From Tepidiphilus margaritifer DSM 15129 (GTDB taxonomy: Bacteria > Pseudomonadota > Gammaproteobacteria > Burkholderiales > Rhodocyclaceae), in the NCBI RefSeq assembly GCF_000425565.1, contig NZ_AUDR01000013.1, positions 310,001 through 374,000 on the forward strand: DNA of 64,000 nucleotides, given 5' to 3'. Position 1 is the first letter of the stretch; the number at the start of each line of letters is the position of its first letter. The notes under the pieces were generated by a model. The model was not told the DNA's origin. It did not search any database and saw only the letters and a list, made by a program, of their open reading frames with translations. Shown one piece after another: positions 27,878-37,969 of the stretch. Made by a program: the position numbers and the translations under genes.

Positions 27878-28393
27878 GTGTTCGACGTCGGCTTTTCCGA
27901 GATGATCGTGATCGCCGTGGTGGCGCTCATCGTGCTCGGTCCCGAGCGTCTGCCCAAGGCTGCTCGCACGGCCGGTCAGCTCATCGGGCGGCTGCAGCGC
28001 TACGTCGCCGGGGTCAAGGCCGACATCGAGCGCGAGCTCCAGCTCGAAGAGCTGAAAAAGCTGCAAGCCCAGATCGAATCCCAAGCGCGTGAGCTGCAGG
28101 AGACGATGCGCCGTCAGCAAGAGGCGCTACAGGCGCCAGTGCGCGAGACGATCGCAGAGGCGCGCGCCGCGCTCTCGCCAACGGGTTCGATCGCCGAGAC
28201 GTCGGCCGTCGTGACCGCGCCTTCTGCCGCCAGTGACACACCCTTTCCGCAAACGTCGGCCGAGCCGACGGTGACGCACCCCCAGATCTCCCCGGGCGAT
28301 GCCCGTGCGCCGACCGATGTGGGGTCGATGCCGGTTCGTGCCGAAGTGAAACCCGAGGCGGCGCATCTTCCTCCGCGAGAGGGAGCGCAATGA
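27878..28393 (+). CDS. tatB: TatB, twin-arginine translocase receptor subunit
   Basis: A 171-residue protein. VFDVGFSEMIVIAVVALIVL is the membrane helix and GPERLPKAARTAGQLIGRLQ the TatB amphipathic region. A coiled-coil stretch (about 50-90) and a Pro/Ala-rich tail follow. With TatC it recognises twin-arginine signals. The GTG at 27878 gives the usual start and follows GGAGAGG; a GTG at 27872 is the alternative. Confidence 0.93.
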   Translation: MFDVGFSEMIVIAVVALIVLGPERLPKAARTAGQLIGRLQRYVAGVKADIERELQLEELKKLQAQIESQARELQETMRRQQEALQAPVRETIAEARAALSPTGSIAETSAVVTAPSAASDTPFPQTSAEPTVTHPQISPGDARAPTDVGSMPVRAEVKPEAAHLPPREGAQ

Positions 28394-29187
28394 ACGACGA
28401 GCCGATCCAGGGCGAAGAGAGTTTCCTGTCCCATTTGGTCGAGCTGCGCAGCCGCCTGCTGCGGGCCATCGCCGCCGTGCTCGTCGTCTTTCTCTGTCTG
28501 GCCCCTTGGGCGGGGCATTGGTACGACCTGCTCGCGAAGCCCATGCTCGACGCCCTGCCCGAAGGCTCGACCATGATCGCCACCGGGGTGGTGACGCCTT
28601 TCTTCGTGCCGATCAAGGTCACGATGTGGCTCGCTTTCCTCATCGCCCTGCCTTACGTCCTCTATCAAGCCTGGGCCTTCGTCGCCCCCGGCCTGTATGC
28701 CCACGAAAAACGTCTCATCGCCCCCTTGGTGATCGCCTCCACCGTCCTCTTCCTGCTCGGGGTGGCGTTCTGCTATTTCTTCGTCTTTCGCGGGGTGTTT
28801 CGCTTCATCGCCGAATTTGCGCCGGCGAGCGTGCGCGTGGCACCGGACATCGAGCAGTATCTCGGCTTCGTGATGACCATGTTCGTCGCCTTCGGCGTGA
28901 CGTTCGAAGTGCCGATCGCCGTGATCCTGCTCGCCCGGGCGGGGGTGGTCGACGTCACCAAACTGCGCCAGGCACGCCCTTACGTGATCGTCGGCGCCTT
29001 CGTCGTCGCGGCAGTCGTCACTCCGCCCGACGTCGTCTCGCAGTGTCTGCTGGCGGTTCCCATGGTGCTCCTCTACGAGGCAGGGGTGCTCTTCGTGCGC
29101 TGGGGAGCAGCCTCCGGCGGCGGGGAAGAAGAAACCTTGCCGGCCGCTCCGCGCGAAGAAGGGCCTCCTCAGCAGGTGCAAGACTAG
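28390..29187 (+). CDS. tatC: TatC, twin-arginine translocase core subunit
   Basis: A 265-residue protein with six membrane helices and the TatC signature FLSHLVELRSRLLRAIAAVL at the N-terminus, then LPYVLYQAWAFVAPGLY and YVIVGAFVVAAVVTPPDVVS. It binds the twin-arginine motif. The ATG overlaps the tatB stop. A TRAP binding protein with a Tat-like signal is encoded at 37970-39052 and may be a client. Confidence 0.95.
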   Translation: MNDEPIQGEESFLSHLVELRSRLLRAIAAVLVVFLCLAPWAGHWYDLLAKPMLDALPEGSTMIATGVVTPFFVPIKVTMWLAFLIALPYVLYQAWAFVAPGLYAHEKRLIAPLVIASTVLFLLGVAFCYFFVFRGVFRFIAEFAPASVRVAPDIEQYLGFVMTMFVAFGVTFEVPIAVILLARAGVVDVTKLRQARPYVIVGAFVVAAVVTPPDVVSQCLLAVPMVLLYEAGVLFVRWGAASGGGEEETLPAAPREEGPPQQVQD

Positions 29188-29200
29188 CGTCGCGAGGCAG

Positions 29201-30346
29201 TTACGAATTTTGCCGTGGCCGCTCGCCGGCGACGAGCTCCACTTCCAACGTGCGCTGATCGCGTTCGAGCCGTAGCGTGATGGCTTTGCCCGGCGGGATC
29301 GCTGCCACCGTGTCGAGTACTTCGCGCACCGTGCGCGTCGGTTTGCCGTCGATGGCGAGAATGACGTCACCCGCCTTGAGGCCGGCCGCGGCCGCTGGAG
29401 AGTCGGGCAGCACCGCGGCCACCAGGGCGCCTTCGCGCGCCGTGACCCCCATGGCCTCGGCCAGAGCGGTTTCGAGCGGCTGCAGCTGCACCCCCACCCA
29501 GCCGCGGCGCACGTATCCGCGCGAGCGCAGCTCCTCGACCACCGGTTGTGCGATCTGCACCGGGATGGCGAAACCGATGCCGAGCGACCCGCCGGTGCGC
29601 GAGAAGATGGCCGTGTTGATGCCCACCAGCCGCCCTTGGGTGTCGATGAGCGCCCCACCCGAATTGCCGGGATTGATGGCCGCGTCGGTCTGGATGAAAT
29701 TCTCGAAGGTGGAAAGACCCAGGTCGTTGCGCCCCAGCGCCGAGATGATGCCCATCGTCACCGTCTGCCCCACGCCGAAGGGATGCCCCACTGCGAGCAC
29801 CACGTCGCCCACGGCGAAACTATCGGCTGGGGCGAAGGGCAGGGCCGCGAATGGGCCGGAGGACTCGAGCCGCAGGATCGCGAGGTCGCTCTCCTGGTCG
29901 CGCCCGGCCACGCGCGCCGGGATGCTGCGGCCGTCGCCAAAGCGGGTAAGGAAACGTTCGTGCCCCTCCACGACGTGGGCGTTGGTCACCAGTACGCCAT
30001 CCTCGGAGACGATGACCGCCGAGCCCATGGCTTCGGGCAGCCGGGGGGAGTCTTCATCGGGCAGGGGAAGGTCGGGGTGCCCCGGCGGCAGTTGCAAGCG
30101 CCGCGGTGCGTGTTCCTCTTTGTCCGCCTCTTCCGGTTCCATGGGCTGCAGCGAGACGACGGCGGCGGCGCCGCGGGCGGCTGCGAAACGGTAGTCCTTG
30201 GCTGCCGCCGCGGCGGGCGCGTCGCGCTCGACGGTGAGGGGGGCGCCGCGGCCGAACCACCAGTGCGGCTTGAGGTGCGCCACGACGAAGCCGGCCAGTG
30301 CAACGATGGTGACGGTTTGCGCGAAAATCTGCCACAGTTTCTTCAT
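29201..30346 (-). CDS. membrane-anchored trypsin-like serine protease with one PDZ domain (DegS/AlgW type)
   Basis: A 381-residue periplasmic protease. One N-terminal helix (IFAQTVTIVALAGFVVAHL) is a likely anchor. The trypsin-like domain (about 100-270) has the triad: His in VTNAHVV, Asp in ESDLAIL, Ser in NPGNSGGALID. A single PDZ domain occupies about 285-375. One PDZ plus an anchor resembles DegS and AlgW, which cut anti-sigma factors in envelope stress, but no sigma-E genes are nearby. The Pro/Glu-rich insert (about 70-105) before the protease domain is unusually long. The ATG at 30346 is chosen because the anchor follows at once. Confidence 0.9.
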   Translation of the reverse strand: MKKLWQIFAQTVTIVALAGFVVAHLKPHWWFGRGAPLTVERDAPAAAAAKDYRFAAARGAAAVVSLQPMEPEEADKEEHAPRRLQLPPGHPDLPLPDEDSPRLPEAMGSAVIVSEDGVLVTNAHVVEGHERFLTRFGDGRSIPARVAGRDQESDLAILRLESSGPFAALPFAPADSFAVGDVVLAVGHPFGVGQTVTMGIISALGRNDLGLSTFENFIQTDAAINPGNSGGALIDTQGRLVGINTAIFSRTGGSLGIGFAIPVQIAQPVVEELRSRGYVRRGWVGVQLQPLETALAEAMGVTAREGALVAAVLPDSPAAAAGLKAGDVILAIDGKPTRTVREVLDTVAAIPPGKAITLRLERDQRTLEVELVAGERPRQNS

Positions 30347-30369
30347 CGATTCCCCAAGGAGCGGCGAGC

Positions 30370-31116
30370 ATGCGATTGACGGATCTGGTGGAGGCCCTGG
30401 ACGGCCTCTTGCAGCCTGCATCGTTTCGCGATTATTGCCCAAACGGGCTGCAAGTGGAAGGACGGCCGGAAGTGACGCGCGTGCTCTGCGGCGTGACGGC
30501 CAACGTCGACCTCGTCGAACGCGCGATCGCGGGCGGCTACGACGCGATCCTGGTGCATCATGGTTTCTTCTGGCGTGGCGAGGACCCTACGCTTACCGCC
30601 TGGCGGCTCCGGCGCCTGCGGCCGCTGCTCGTGCACGAGGTGAGCCTCATCGCCTATCACCTGCCGCTCGATGCGCATCCGGAAGTCGGTAACAATGCCG
30701 TTTGGGCACGGACGATGGGCTGGCGGGCCGAGGGGCGCTGCGGCAAGGAGGAGCTCGTCTGGCTCGGTCGCCCCGAAGAGCCGACGACGCTCGCCGAGCT
30801 TGCCTCGCGCCTGAACGCCGTGCTCGATCGCGCACCGCTGGTGCTGGGGGAGCCGCAACGGCGCATCGAACGGCTCGCCTGGTGTAGCGGCGCGGCGCAG
30901 GGCGAATTCGCCGCCGTGATCGACGAAGGGGTGGATGTCTATGTCACCGGCGAAGTCTCCGAGCCCTGCGTGCATCTGGCGCGTGATGCGGGGGTGGCCT
31001 TCATCGCCGCGGGGCACCATGCCACCGAGCGTTTCGGCGTACAGGCGCTCGGACGCTGGCTGGCGCAGGAGCACGGGCTCGAAGTCGACTATCATGAAAT
31101 TCCGAGCCCCGTCTGA
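30370..31116 (+). CDS. NIF3-like dinuclear metal centre protein (GTP cyclohydrolase I type 2 family)
   Basis: A 248-residue cytoplasmic protein of the NIF3/YbgI family: DYCPNGLQVEGRPEVTRVLC, AILVHHGFFWRGED with metal-binding histidines, then FIAAGHHATERFGVQALGRW at the C-terminus. The biochemical role is debated. AAGGAGCGG precedes the ATG. Only 23 bases separate it from the divergent protease gene, so promoters must overlap. Confidence 0.9.
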   Translation: MRLTDLVEALDGLLQPASFRDYCPNGLQVEGRPEVTRVLCGVTANVDLVERAIAGGYDAILVHHGFFWRGEDPTLTAWRLRRLRPLLVHEVSLIAYHLPLDAHPEVGNNAVWARTMGWRAEGRCGKEELVWLGRPEEPTTLAELASRLNAVLDRAPLVLGEPQRRIERLAWCSGAAQGEFAAVIDEGVDVYVTGEVSEPCVHLARDAGVAFIAAGHHATERFGVQALGRWLAQEHGLEVDYHEIPSPV

Positions 31117-31157
31117 GAAATCGTGCTTCGCTGCACGGAGGTAGGGGCGATTGTCGT

Positions 31158-31163
31158 TATAAT
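31158..31163 (+). promoter_or_regulatory. -10 box of the sucCD operon
   Basis: A perfect TATAAT in the 175-base gap between the NIF3 gene and sucC. The -35 region is weak, suggesting an activator. It implies a leader of roughly 120 bases that contains a small ACCGC/GCGGT hairpin. Confidence 0.45.
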
Positions 31164-31291
31164 TACCCGTGCCAAACCAAGGGACGGGGCCGAAGCATTC
31201 GACCCCGGGAGAACGCCGTACCGCTGCGATCCGTCGCGGTGCGACCGATCAACCTCATGCCCGATCGGGCGTGGAAAAACGAAGGGTGAAC

Positions 31292-32461
31292 ATGAAAATC
31301 CATGAATACCAAGCCAAGGAAGTCCTGAGGAAGTTCGGCATCCGCACGCCCAAGGGCGGGCCGGCGTTTTCGGTGGAGGAAGCGCTGGAAGTGGCCAAGT
31401 CGCTCGGCGGCCCCGTGTGGGTGGTGAAGGCGCAGATCCACGCCGGCGGGCGCGGCAAGGGCGGCGGCGTCAAGCTCGCGCGTTCGCTCGACGAAGTGCG
31501 CCAGCACGCTTCGGCCATCCTCGGCATGCGCCTGGTCACCCACCAGACCGGTCCCGAAGGCCAGATCGTCAAGCGCCTGCTCATCGAAGAAGGCGCCGAC
31601 ATCAAACACGAATACTACGTCTCGATCCTCACCGACCGCGCCACGCAGAAAGTCGCGGTGCTCGCCTCCAGCGAGGGCGGCATGGAGATCGAGGAAGTCG
31701 CGGCCAAGACCCCGGAAAAAATCCTCAAGGCCTTCATTGATCCCATCGTCGGTTTCCCCGATGAAGAGGCCGAGCGGCTCGCGCGCGGCATCGGCATTCC
31801 CGATGCCTCCGTGCCGGCGGCCGTCGATACCTTGAAGAAGCTCTACACCTGCTACATGGAGACCGACGCCACGCTCGCCGAGATCAACCCGCTCATCCTC
31901 GAGGGCGACGGCGGCATCAAGGCGCTGGATGCGAAGTTCAATTTCGACGACAACGCGCTCTTTCGTCACCCCGAGATCGTGGCTTACCGCGACCTCGACG
32001 AAGAAGATCCCGACGAGGTGGAAGCCTCCAAGTATGGGCTTTCCTACATCGCGCTCGATGGCAACATCGGTTGCCTGGTCAATGGCGCGGGCCTGGCTAT
32101 GGCTACGATGGACACGATCAAGCTCTTCGGCGGCGAACCGGCCAACTTCCTCGACGTTGGCGGCGGCGCCACGACCGAAAAAGTCACCGCGGCCTTCAAG
32201 ATCATGCTGCGCAATCCCAAGGTGAAAGGGATTCTGGTCAACATCTTCGGCGGCATCATGCGCTGCGACACCATCGCCAACGGCGTGGTGGCCGCTGCAC
32301 GCGAAGTGCAGTTGAACGTGCCGCTCGTGGTGCGCATGAAGGGCACGAACGAGGACATCGGCAAGAAGATCCTCGCCGAATCCGGTCTGCCCATCATCTC
32401 TGCCGAAACGATGGCCGAAGCGGCGCAGAAGATCGTCGCTGCCGTCTCCGCCATCCATTGA
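31292..32461 (+). CDS. sucC: succinyl-CoA synthetase, beta subunit
   Basis: TCA-cycle enzyme subunit (389 residues) with an ATP-grasp fold. [50 protein letters not shown], and [18 protein letters not shown] are standard. It joins with SucD to interconvert succinyl-CoA and succinate with ATP formation. The start at 31292 gives the family's usual N-terminus. Confidence 0.97.
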   Translation: MKIHEYQAKEVLRKFGIRTPKGGPAFSVEEALEVAKSLGGPVWVVKAQIHAGGRGKGGGVKLARSLDEVRQHASAILGMRLVTHQTGPEGQIVKRLLIEEGADIKHEYYVSILTDRATQKVAVLASSEGGMEIEEVAAKTPEKILKAFIDPIVGFPDEEAERLARGIGIPDASVPAAVDTLKKLYTCYMETDATLAEINPLILEGDGGIKALDAKFNFDDNALFRHPEIVAYRDLDEEDPDEVEASKYGLSYIALDGNIGCLVNGAGLAMATMDTIKLFGGEPANFLDVGGGATTEKVTAAFKIMLRNPKVKGILVNIFGGIMRCDTIANGVVAAAREVQLNVPLVVRMKGTNEDIGKKILAESGLPIISAETMAEAAQKIVAAVSAIH

Positions 32462-32487
32462 CCGAACCGCCGCCAAGGAATCCACCC

Positions 32488-33381
32488 ATGTCGATCCTCA
32501 TCAACAAAGATACGAAAGTCATCACCCAGGGTATCACCGGCAAAACCGCCCAGTTTCATACCGAGAAGTGCCTCGAGTACGCCAATGGCCGCAACTGTTT
32601 CGTGGCGGGCGTCAACCCCAAGAAGGCCGGCGAAAAGATCTTCGACATTCCCATCTTCGCCTCGGTGAAAGAGGCGAAAGAGGCCACCGGTGCCACTGTG
32701 TCGGTCATCTACGTGCCGCCGGCCGGGGCGGCCGACGCCATCTGGGAGGCGGTCGAGGCCGACCTCGATCTCGTCATCTGCATCACCGAGGGTATCCCGG
32801 TGCGTGACATGCTCATCGTGCGCAACAAGATGAAGCACAAGGTCGCCGCCGGCGGCAAGGAGACCCTGCTGCTGGGGCCCAACTGTCCCGGCATCATCAC
32901 GCCCGACGAACTCAAGATCGGCATCATGCCCGGTCACATCCACAAGAAAGGACGCATCGGCGTGGTGTCGCGCTCCGGTACGCTCACCTACGAAGCGGTG
33001 GCGCAGCTCACCGAGTTGGGTCTGGGGCAGTCGAGCGCGGTGGGTATCGGTGGCGACCCGATCAACGGGCTCAAGCACCTCGACGTGATGAAGATGTTCA
33101 ACGACGATCCCGACACCGACGCCGTCATCATGATCGGCGAGATCGGTGGTACCGACGAAGTCGACGCGGCCATGTGGTGCAAGGAGCATTTCAAGAAACC
33201 GGTCGTGGGATTCATCGCCGGGGTTACCGCCCCGCCGGGCAAGCGCATGGGGCATGCCGGTGCGATCATCTCCACGGGCGCCGAGACGGCCGAGGCCAAG
33301 CTCGAGATCATGGAAGCGTGCGGCTTCAAAGTCACGCGCAACCCGTCCGAAATGGGCAAGCTGATGAAGAGCCTGCTCTGA
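32488..33381 (+). CDS. sucD: succinyl-CoA synthetase, alpha subunit
   Basis: A 297-residue subunit with the CoA-binding Rossmann domain ([20 protein letters not shown]) and the phosphorylated His in [29 protein letters not shown] lies before the ATG. It sits 26 bases after sucC. Confidence 0.97.
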   Translation: MSILINKDTKVITQGITGKTAQFHTEKCLEYANGRNCFVAGVNPKKAGEKIFDIPIFASVKEAKEATGATVSVIYVPPAGAADAIWEAVEADLDLVICITEGIPVRDMLIVRNKMKHKVAAGGKETLLLGPNCPGIITPDELKIGIMPGHIHKKGRIGVVSRSGTLTYEAVAQLTELGLGQSSAVGIGGDPINGLKHLDVMKMFNDDPDTDAVIMIGEIGGTDEVDAAMWCKEHFKKPVVGFIAGVTAPPGKRMGHAGAIISTGAETAEAKLEIMEACGFKVTRNPSEMGKLMKSLL

Positions 33382-33409
33382 TCCCATCCCTGGCGCCGAG
33401 GAGGCGAGC

Positions 33410-34363
33410 GTGGCCATTTATCTGCAGGAAGAAGAAGTCGCCGGGCTGCTCGACATGCCCTCCGTGATGGCCGCCGTCGAGGCGGTGATGGCGGCGCACG
33501 CCAGGGGCGAGGTGGTGGATTACCCCCGACAGCGCGTGCGCCTGCCCACCTCGATGACGCACATGCTGCAAGGCGCGGTGCCGGACAAGCGGCTCACCGG
33601 CTTCAAGGTCTATACCTCCTCGGGCGGCCGCGCCCGCTTCTGGGTGCACGTCTTCGACAGCGACACGGGCGAGCCCGTGGCCGTGCTGGAAGCCGACACG
33701 CTGGGCATGATGCGAACCGGCGCGGCTGGCGGCGTGGCGGCGAAATACCTCGCTCGGCCCGATGCGAAGATCGCCGCCATCGTCGGCGCCGGCTGGCAGG
33801 CCCAGGGGCAGGCGCTGGCGCTTGCCGAAGCACTGCCGATCGAGACCTTCCGTGTCGCCGCGCGTACCCCCGAGCACGTGCGCGCCTTCTGCGAGACCAT
33901 GGTGCAACGTACCGGGCGGAAGTTCGTGCCGGCCGAGTCCATCGAGGCGGCGGTGCGTGGCGCCGACGTCGTCGTCACCGTCACCACCTCGCCCAAGCCG
34001 GTGCTCGAGGCCGAGTGGCTCGAAGAGGGGGTTCATGTCACCGCCGCCGGTTCGAACAGCCTCGCGCGCCAAGAGCTGCCGGAAAAGGCCGTGCTGCGCG
34101 CCGACCTTATCTGCGTCGATAGCCGCGAAGTGGCCGTGCGCGAGGCGGGCGACCTGCTGCCGGCGCTGGAGAAAGGCCGCACCCGCCCGGGGCTATGGGC
34201 GGAGCTGGGCGAGGTGATCGCCGGTATGCGCCCCGGACGCAGGGACGGGCGCCAGATCACCCTCTTCGAATCGCAGGGCATGGCGGTGCAGGATCTCGCC
34301 GTGGCGGCCCTGATGCTCGAACGCGCGCGTGAGCGCGGGCTGGGTCGTCCCTTGCCCTACTGA
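33410..34363 (+). CDS. ornithine cyclodeaminase/mu-crystallin family protein
   Basis: A 317-residue NAD(P)-binding enzyme with the family's Rossmann motif AAIVGAGWQAQGQALALAEA (about 125-144) and substrate region ADTLGMMRTGAAGGVAAKYL. Members include ornithine cyclodeaminase (ornithine to proline), alanine dehydrogenase and imine reductases, and substrate cannot be assigned from sequence alone. It starts with GTG after a good GAGGAGG site and lies 28 bases after sucD, so it may be co-transcribed. Confidence 0.85.
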   Translation: MAIYLQEEEVAGLLDMPSVMAAVEAVMAAHARGEVVDYPRQRVRLPTSMTHMLQGAVPDKRLTGFKVYTSSGGRARFWVHVFDSDTGEPVAVLEADTLGMMRTGAAGGVAAKYLARPDAKIAAIVGAGWQAQGQALALAEALPIETFRVAARTPEHVRAFCETMVQRTGRKFVPAESIEAAVRGADVVVTVTTSPKPVLEAEWLEEGVHVTAAGSNSLARQELPEKAVLRADLICVDSREVAVREAGDLLPALEKGRTRPGLWAELGEVIAGMRPGRRDGRQITLFESQGMAVQDLAVAALMLERARERGLGRPLPY

Positions 34364-34372
34364 GGAAACGCC

Positions 34373-35032
34373 ATGGGGGTTGCGACTGATTCCGATCCCG
34401 CCCCTGCCGCAGGGGCGGGGCACTTGCGGGTCATCCATCACGGCAGCGAGCTCGTGCGCGTCGATCTTCCTGACCGCGAGTTCTTCATCGGCCGCAAACC
34501 CGGCAACGATCTGCGCATCGATAGCCTGGCGGTGAGCGGGCAGCATGCCCGCCTGCAGCCCTTGGGCAGTGAGCTCCTTCTCGAGGATTTGGGGAGTCGC
34601 AACGGCACCTGGGTCGAGGGCAAGAAGATCCAGCAATGCCGCCTCAAACCTGGCGAGGTGTTTCGCATCGCCCGTTACCATTTTCTCTACGGTGCTTCCC
34701 GCCTCGAGCACACCCCTCCCTGGCCTTGCGTCGGCCAAGGCGTGTCATCGCGCCAGGGGCTCGTCCCGCAGCTGCGGATGGGGACGAACAACGGTCAGAC
34801 CCGCACGATTCCGCTCGTGCGCGAGGTGACCCGTCTGGGGAAGGCCGGCCACACCGTCATTGCCCTCATCGATCAGGGCTGGCGGGTGCTGCTGCGTCAC
34901 GAAAGCGGAGCGCCACCCAAGATCAACGGCGTTTTCCCCAACGCACCCCTCGTGCCGCTGCACGACCGTGATCGCGTGGTCATCGATACCGTCGAATTCG
35001 TCTTCCTCTACGCACCTCCTCCCGCCTCATGA
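34373..35032 (+). CDS. FHA-domain protein with a second, degenerate FHA-like half
   Basis: A 219-residue cytoplasmic protein. The first FHA domain (about 20-105) keeps the phosphothreonine-binding residues: [24 protein letters not shown] and [14 protein letters not shown]. The second half (about 125-215) has an FHA-like layout ([42 protein letters not shown]) without a clear GR-SxxH pair, so it probably does not bind phosphopeptide. GAGGAAAC precedes the ATG. It is translationally coupled to rpe. The partner kinase is not in the window. Confidence 0.82.
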   Translation: MGVATDSDPAPAAGAGHLRVIHHGSELVRVDLPDREFFIGRKPGNDLRIDSLAVSGQHARLQPLGSELLLEDLGSRNGTWVEGKKIQQCRLKPGEVFRIARYHFLYGASRLEHTPPWPCVGQGVSSRQGLVPQLRMGTNNGQTRTIPLVREVTRLGKAGHTVIALIDQGWRVLLRHESGAPPKINGVFPNAPLVPLHDRDRVVIDTVEFVFLYAPPPAS

Positions 35033-35745
35033 AACCCCCGTCTTTTTTGATCGCCCCCAGCCTCTTGTCGGCCGATTTCGCCCGTCTCGGTGAAGAAGTG
35101 CGCGACGTGATCGCCGCCGGGGCCGACTGGATCCATTTCGACGTAATGGACAACCACTACGTCCCCAATCTCACGATGGGACCGATGGTGTGCCGTGCGA
35201 TCAAGCCGTACGCCACCGTGCCGATCGACGTGCATCTGATGGTAAAACCGGTCGATGCACTGGTGCCTCTGTTCGCCGAGGCCGGGGCGGATCTCATCTC
35301 CTTCCATCCCGAGGCGTCCGAGCACGTCGACCGTACCCTCGAGCTCATCCGCTCCTGTGGCTGCCGCGCGGGGCTCGTGTTCAATCCGGCCACCCCGCTC
35401 GTCTGGCTCGAACACGTGCTCGATCGGCTCGATTTCGTCCTGCTTATGAGCGTCAACCCCGGTTTCGGCGGCCAGCGTTTCATTCCGCATACCTTGAAAA
35501 AAATCGCCGCTGCGCGTACGATGCTGGATCGTTACACCGAGGAGAGCGGTCGCCGCTTGCTCTTGGAAGTCGACGGCGGCGTGAATCTCGACAACATCGC
35601 CGACGTGGCAGCGGCGGGGGCAGATGTCTTCGTCGCCGGTTCGGCGGTGTTCGGCGCCGCTCGGACCGACGACCCACATCGTTACGACTCCATCATCTCA
35701 GGGATGAGGACTCGGTTGCAAACCGTGGAAAGGAAAAAAGGATGA
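35029..35745 (+). CDS. rpe: ribulose-phosphate 3-epimerase
   Basis: A 238-residue barrel enzyme interconverting ribulose 5-phosphate and xylulose 5-phosphate, used in the pentose phosphate pathway and the Calvin cycle. [36 protein letters not shown] and [15 protein letters not shown] carry catalytic and metal residues. ATGA overlaps join it to the FHA gene upstream and gph downstream. Confidence 0.96.
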   Translation: MKPPSFLIAPSLLSADFARLGEEVRDVIAAGADWIHFDVMDNHYVPNLTMGPMVCRAIKPYATVPIDVHLMVKPVDALVPLFAEAGADLISFHPEASEHVDRTLELIRSCGCRAGLVFNPATPLVWLEHVLDRLDFVLLMSVNPGFGGQRFIPHTLKKIAAARTMLDRYTEESGRRLLLEVDGGVNLDNIADVAAAGADVFVAGSAVFGAARTDDPHRYDSIISGMRTRLQTVERKKG

Positions 35746-36413
35746 GTGCCAAGCCGATCTCGGCGGAAGCCTTGCTGTTCGATCTGGACGGAACGCTGGT
35801 CGATACCTTGCCCGACCTCGCCGAGGCCGCGGCGCGCACCTTGAGCGACCTCGGTCTGCCAGTTTCCTCTCCCCGGGAGATCCGCCACTGGGTAGGCGAT
35901 GGTATTGCCGAGCTCGTGCGCCGCTTCATGGCTGCCAACGGCCGCACCGACCCGGCGGAGGTGGCCGAGGCGACGGCCCGTTTCAAAGCGCACTATGCCG
36001 AGGTCAACGGGATGGCGAGCCGCCCCTACGAAGGCGTGCCGGAGACGCTCGCCGAGCTCTCCTGTCGCGGCCTGGTGATGGGCTGCGTGACCAACAAGGA
36101 CTGGGAATTCACTTTGCCGTTGCTCGAAGCGCTCGACCTCGCACCGTTCTTCGACGTGGTCGTTGCCGGCGACACACTGCCGGTGAAGAAACCCGACCCG
36201 GCCATGGTGCTGCACGCCTGCGAACACCTCAACCGTCCGGCCGAACGGGCGCTGCTCATCGGCGATTCGGCCATCGATGCCCAGGCGGGACAGGGGGCGG
36301 GGGTGGCGGTGGCGCTCGTCACCTATGGCTACGGCGATCCGGAATCTTTACGTCGTCTGCCAGCCGCCGTCTTTCTCGATCGCTTTCCCGAGCTGCTAAA
36401 CTACCTGGCTTGA
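35742..36413 (+). CDS. gph: phosphoglycolate phosphatase
   Basis: HAD phosphatase (223 residues): nucleophile motif [20 protein letters not shown], cap domain, [32 protein letters not shown] and [20 protein letters not shown]. It removes 2-phosphoglycolate formed by Rubisco oxygenation or DNA repair, which fits a Calvin-cycle organism. rpe-gph-trpE is a standard proteobacterial order. Confidence 0.93.
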   Translation: MSAKPISAEALLFDLDGTLVDTLPDLAEAAARTLSDLGLPVSSPREIRHWVGDGIAELVRRFMAANGRTDPAEVAEATARFKAHYAEVNGMASRPYEGVPETLAELSCRGLVMGCVTNKDWEFTLPLLEALDLAPFFDVVVAGDTLPVKKPDPAMVLHACEHLNRPAERALLIGDSAIDAQAGQGAGVAVALVTYGYGDPESLRRLPAAVFLDRFPELLNYLA

Positions 36414-36432
36414 GTCCTTCCAGGGCGAAGCC

Positions 36433-37923
36433 ATGCAGGAATCCGAATTCGACGCCCTCGCGGCGCAGGGCTACAACCGCATCCCGGTCACGCTCACCAC
36501 TTTTTGCGATCTCGACACGCCGCTCTCACTCTATCTCAAACTCGCCGACGGACCGTGGAGCTACCTGCTCGAATCGGTGCAAGGCGGCGAGCGCTTCGGG
36601 CGCTACTCCATGATCGGGCTCTCCAGCCCCGTGCGCCTCGAAGTCTACGGCCGCAGCGCCTTGCTGCTGCACGGCAACCGGCTCGTGGAGCGGCGCGACT
36701 ACGGCGATCCGCTCACCTTCATCGGCGAATACCTCGACCGCATCAAGGTGCCGCCGCGCGCCGGGCTACCGCGTTTCCTCGGCGGGCTCGTGGGCTACTT
36801 CGGCTACGACACGGTGCGCTACATCGAGCCGCGGCTCGCCGGTATCGAGAAGCCCGACCCGATCGGTACGCCCGACATTCTGCTGCTCGTCTCCGAAGAG
36901 CTCGCCATCGTCGACAACCTCACCGGCAAGCTCACGCTGGTGGTCTATGCCGAGCCCGAGGTGCCGAGCGCCTGGCGCCGCGCCAAGAAACGTCTGCAGG
37001 AACTGCTCGAACGCTTGCGCGCGCCGGTGCGTATCCCCGTCTCGCGCCCCTTTCCCCCCAGCGAGCCGGCGTCGGCCTTCGGCGAGGAAGCTTTCAAAGC
37101 GGCCGTGGAGCGGATCAAGCGCTACATCGTCGAGGGCGACGTCATGCAGGTGGTGCTGTCGCAGCGCATGAGCAAGCCCTTTCGCGCCGATCCGCTCACG
37201 CTCTACCGCGCCATCCGTTCGCTCAATCCTTCGCCTTATCTCTTCTATTTCGATTTCGAGGAGTTCCATGTCGTGGGCGCTTCGCCCGAGATCCTCGTGC
37301 GACTCGAAGACGAAGGCACGGCGCGCAAGGTGATCGTGCGACCCATCGCCGGGACCCGCCCGCGCGGCGCTACCCCAGCCGAAGATCAGGCGCTCGAGCG
37401 CGAGCTCCTCGCCGATGAGAAAGAGCGCGCCGAGCACGTGCAGCTGCTCGATCTGGGGCGCAACGACGTCGGACGCGTGGCGAGAATCGGTTCGGTGAAA
37501 GTGACCGAGTCGTTCGCCATCGAGCGTTATTCCCACGTGATGCACATCGTCTCGCAGGTCGAGGGAGAACTCGGAGAGCAGGAAACGCCCTTGTCGGTGC
37601 TGCGCGCCGCCTTCCCCGCCGGGACGGTGAGCGGCGCACCCAAAGTACGGGCGATGGAGATCATCGACGAGCTCGAGCCCGTGAAGCGCGGCATCTACGC
37701 CGGGGCGGTGGGCTACATCGGCTTTCATGGGGAAATGGATCTGGCGATCGCCATCCGCACCGCCGTCATCAAGGACGAGACCATCCACGTGCAGGCGGGT
37801 GCGGGCATCGTCGCCGATTCCAATCCCGAGGCCGAATGGCAGGAGACGCGCAACAAGGCGCGCGCCATGCTCAAGGCCGCCGAGATGGCCGAAGCGGGGT
37901 TGGACGAACCGCCCCCCCAATGA
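36433..37923 (+). CDS. trpE: anthranilate synthase component I
   Basis: First enzyme of tryptophan synthesis from chorismate; 496 residues, full length. The feedback-inhibition site motif is [16 protein letters not shown]. The chorismate-binding domain has [57 protein letters not shown] and the C-terminal IQAGAG-type region. trpG, trpD and trpC, often close by in this group, do not follow; a terminator does. Confidence 0.96.
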   Translation: MQESEFDALAAQGYNRIPVTLTTFCDLDTPLSLYLKLADGPWSYLLESVQGGERFGRYSMIGLSSPVRLEVYGRSALLLHGNRLVERRDYGDPLTFIGEYLDRIKVPPRAGLPRFLGGLVGYFGYDTVRYIEPRLAGIEKPDPIGTPDILLLVSEELAIVDNLTGKLTLVVYAEPEVPSAWRRAKKRLQELLERLRAPVRIPVSRPFPPSEPASAFGEEAFKAAVERIKRYIVEGDVMQVVLSQRMSKPFRADPLTLYRAIRSLNPSPYLFYFDFEEFHVVGASPEILVRLEDEGTARKVIVRPIAGTRPRGATPAEDQALERELLADEKERAEHVQLLDLGRNDVGRVARIGSVKVTESFAIERYSHVMHIVSQVEGELGEQETPLSVLRAAFPAGTVSGAPKVRAMEIIDELEPVKRGIYAGAVGYIGFHGEMDLAIAIRTAVIKDETIHVQAGAGIVADSNPEAEWQETRNKARAMLKAAEMAEAGLDEPPPQ

Positions 37924-37926
37924 AGA

Positions 37927-37944
37927 ACGGCCCCGCGGGGCCGT
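37927..37944. terminator. bidirectional terminator between trpE and the TRAP gene
   Basis: Perfect 8-base arms ACGGCCCC and GGGGCCGT with a 2-base centre between two convergent genes. Short T-rich tracts follow on both strands. Confidence 0.7.
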
Positions 37945-37969
37945 CCTTTCCGCCAAAAAACAGGCCGAC

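Noticed and set aside
28114-29658. A 514-codon minus-strand frame across tatB, tatC and the protease gene
   Set aside because: It runs antisense to tatB and tatC and in the wrong frame over the protease. The product is repetitive and charged.
31117-31291. A riboswitch in the sucCD leader
   Set aside because: The leader has only one short hairpin (ACCGC/GCGGT) and no motif of a known riboswitch class.
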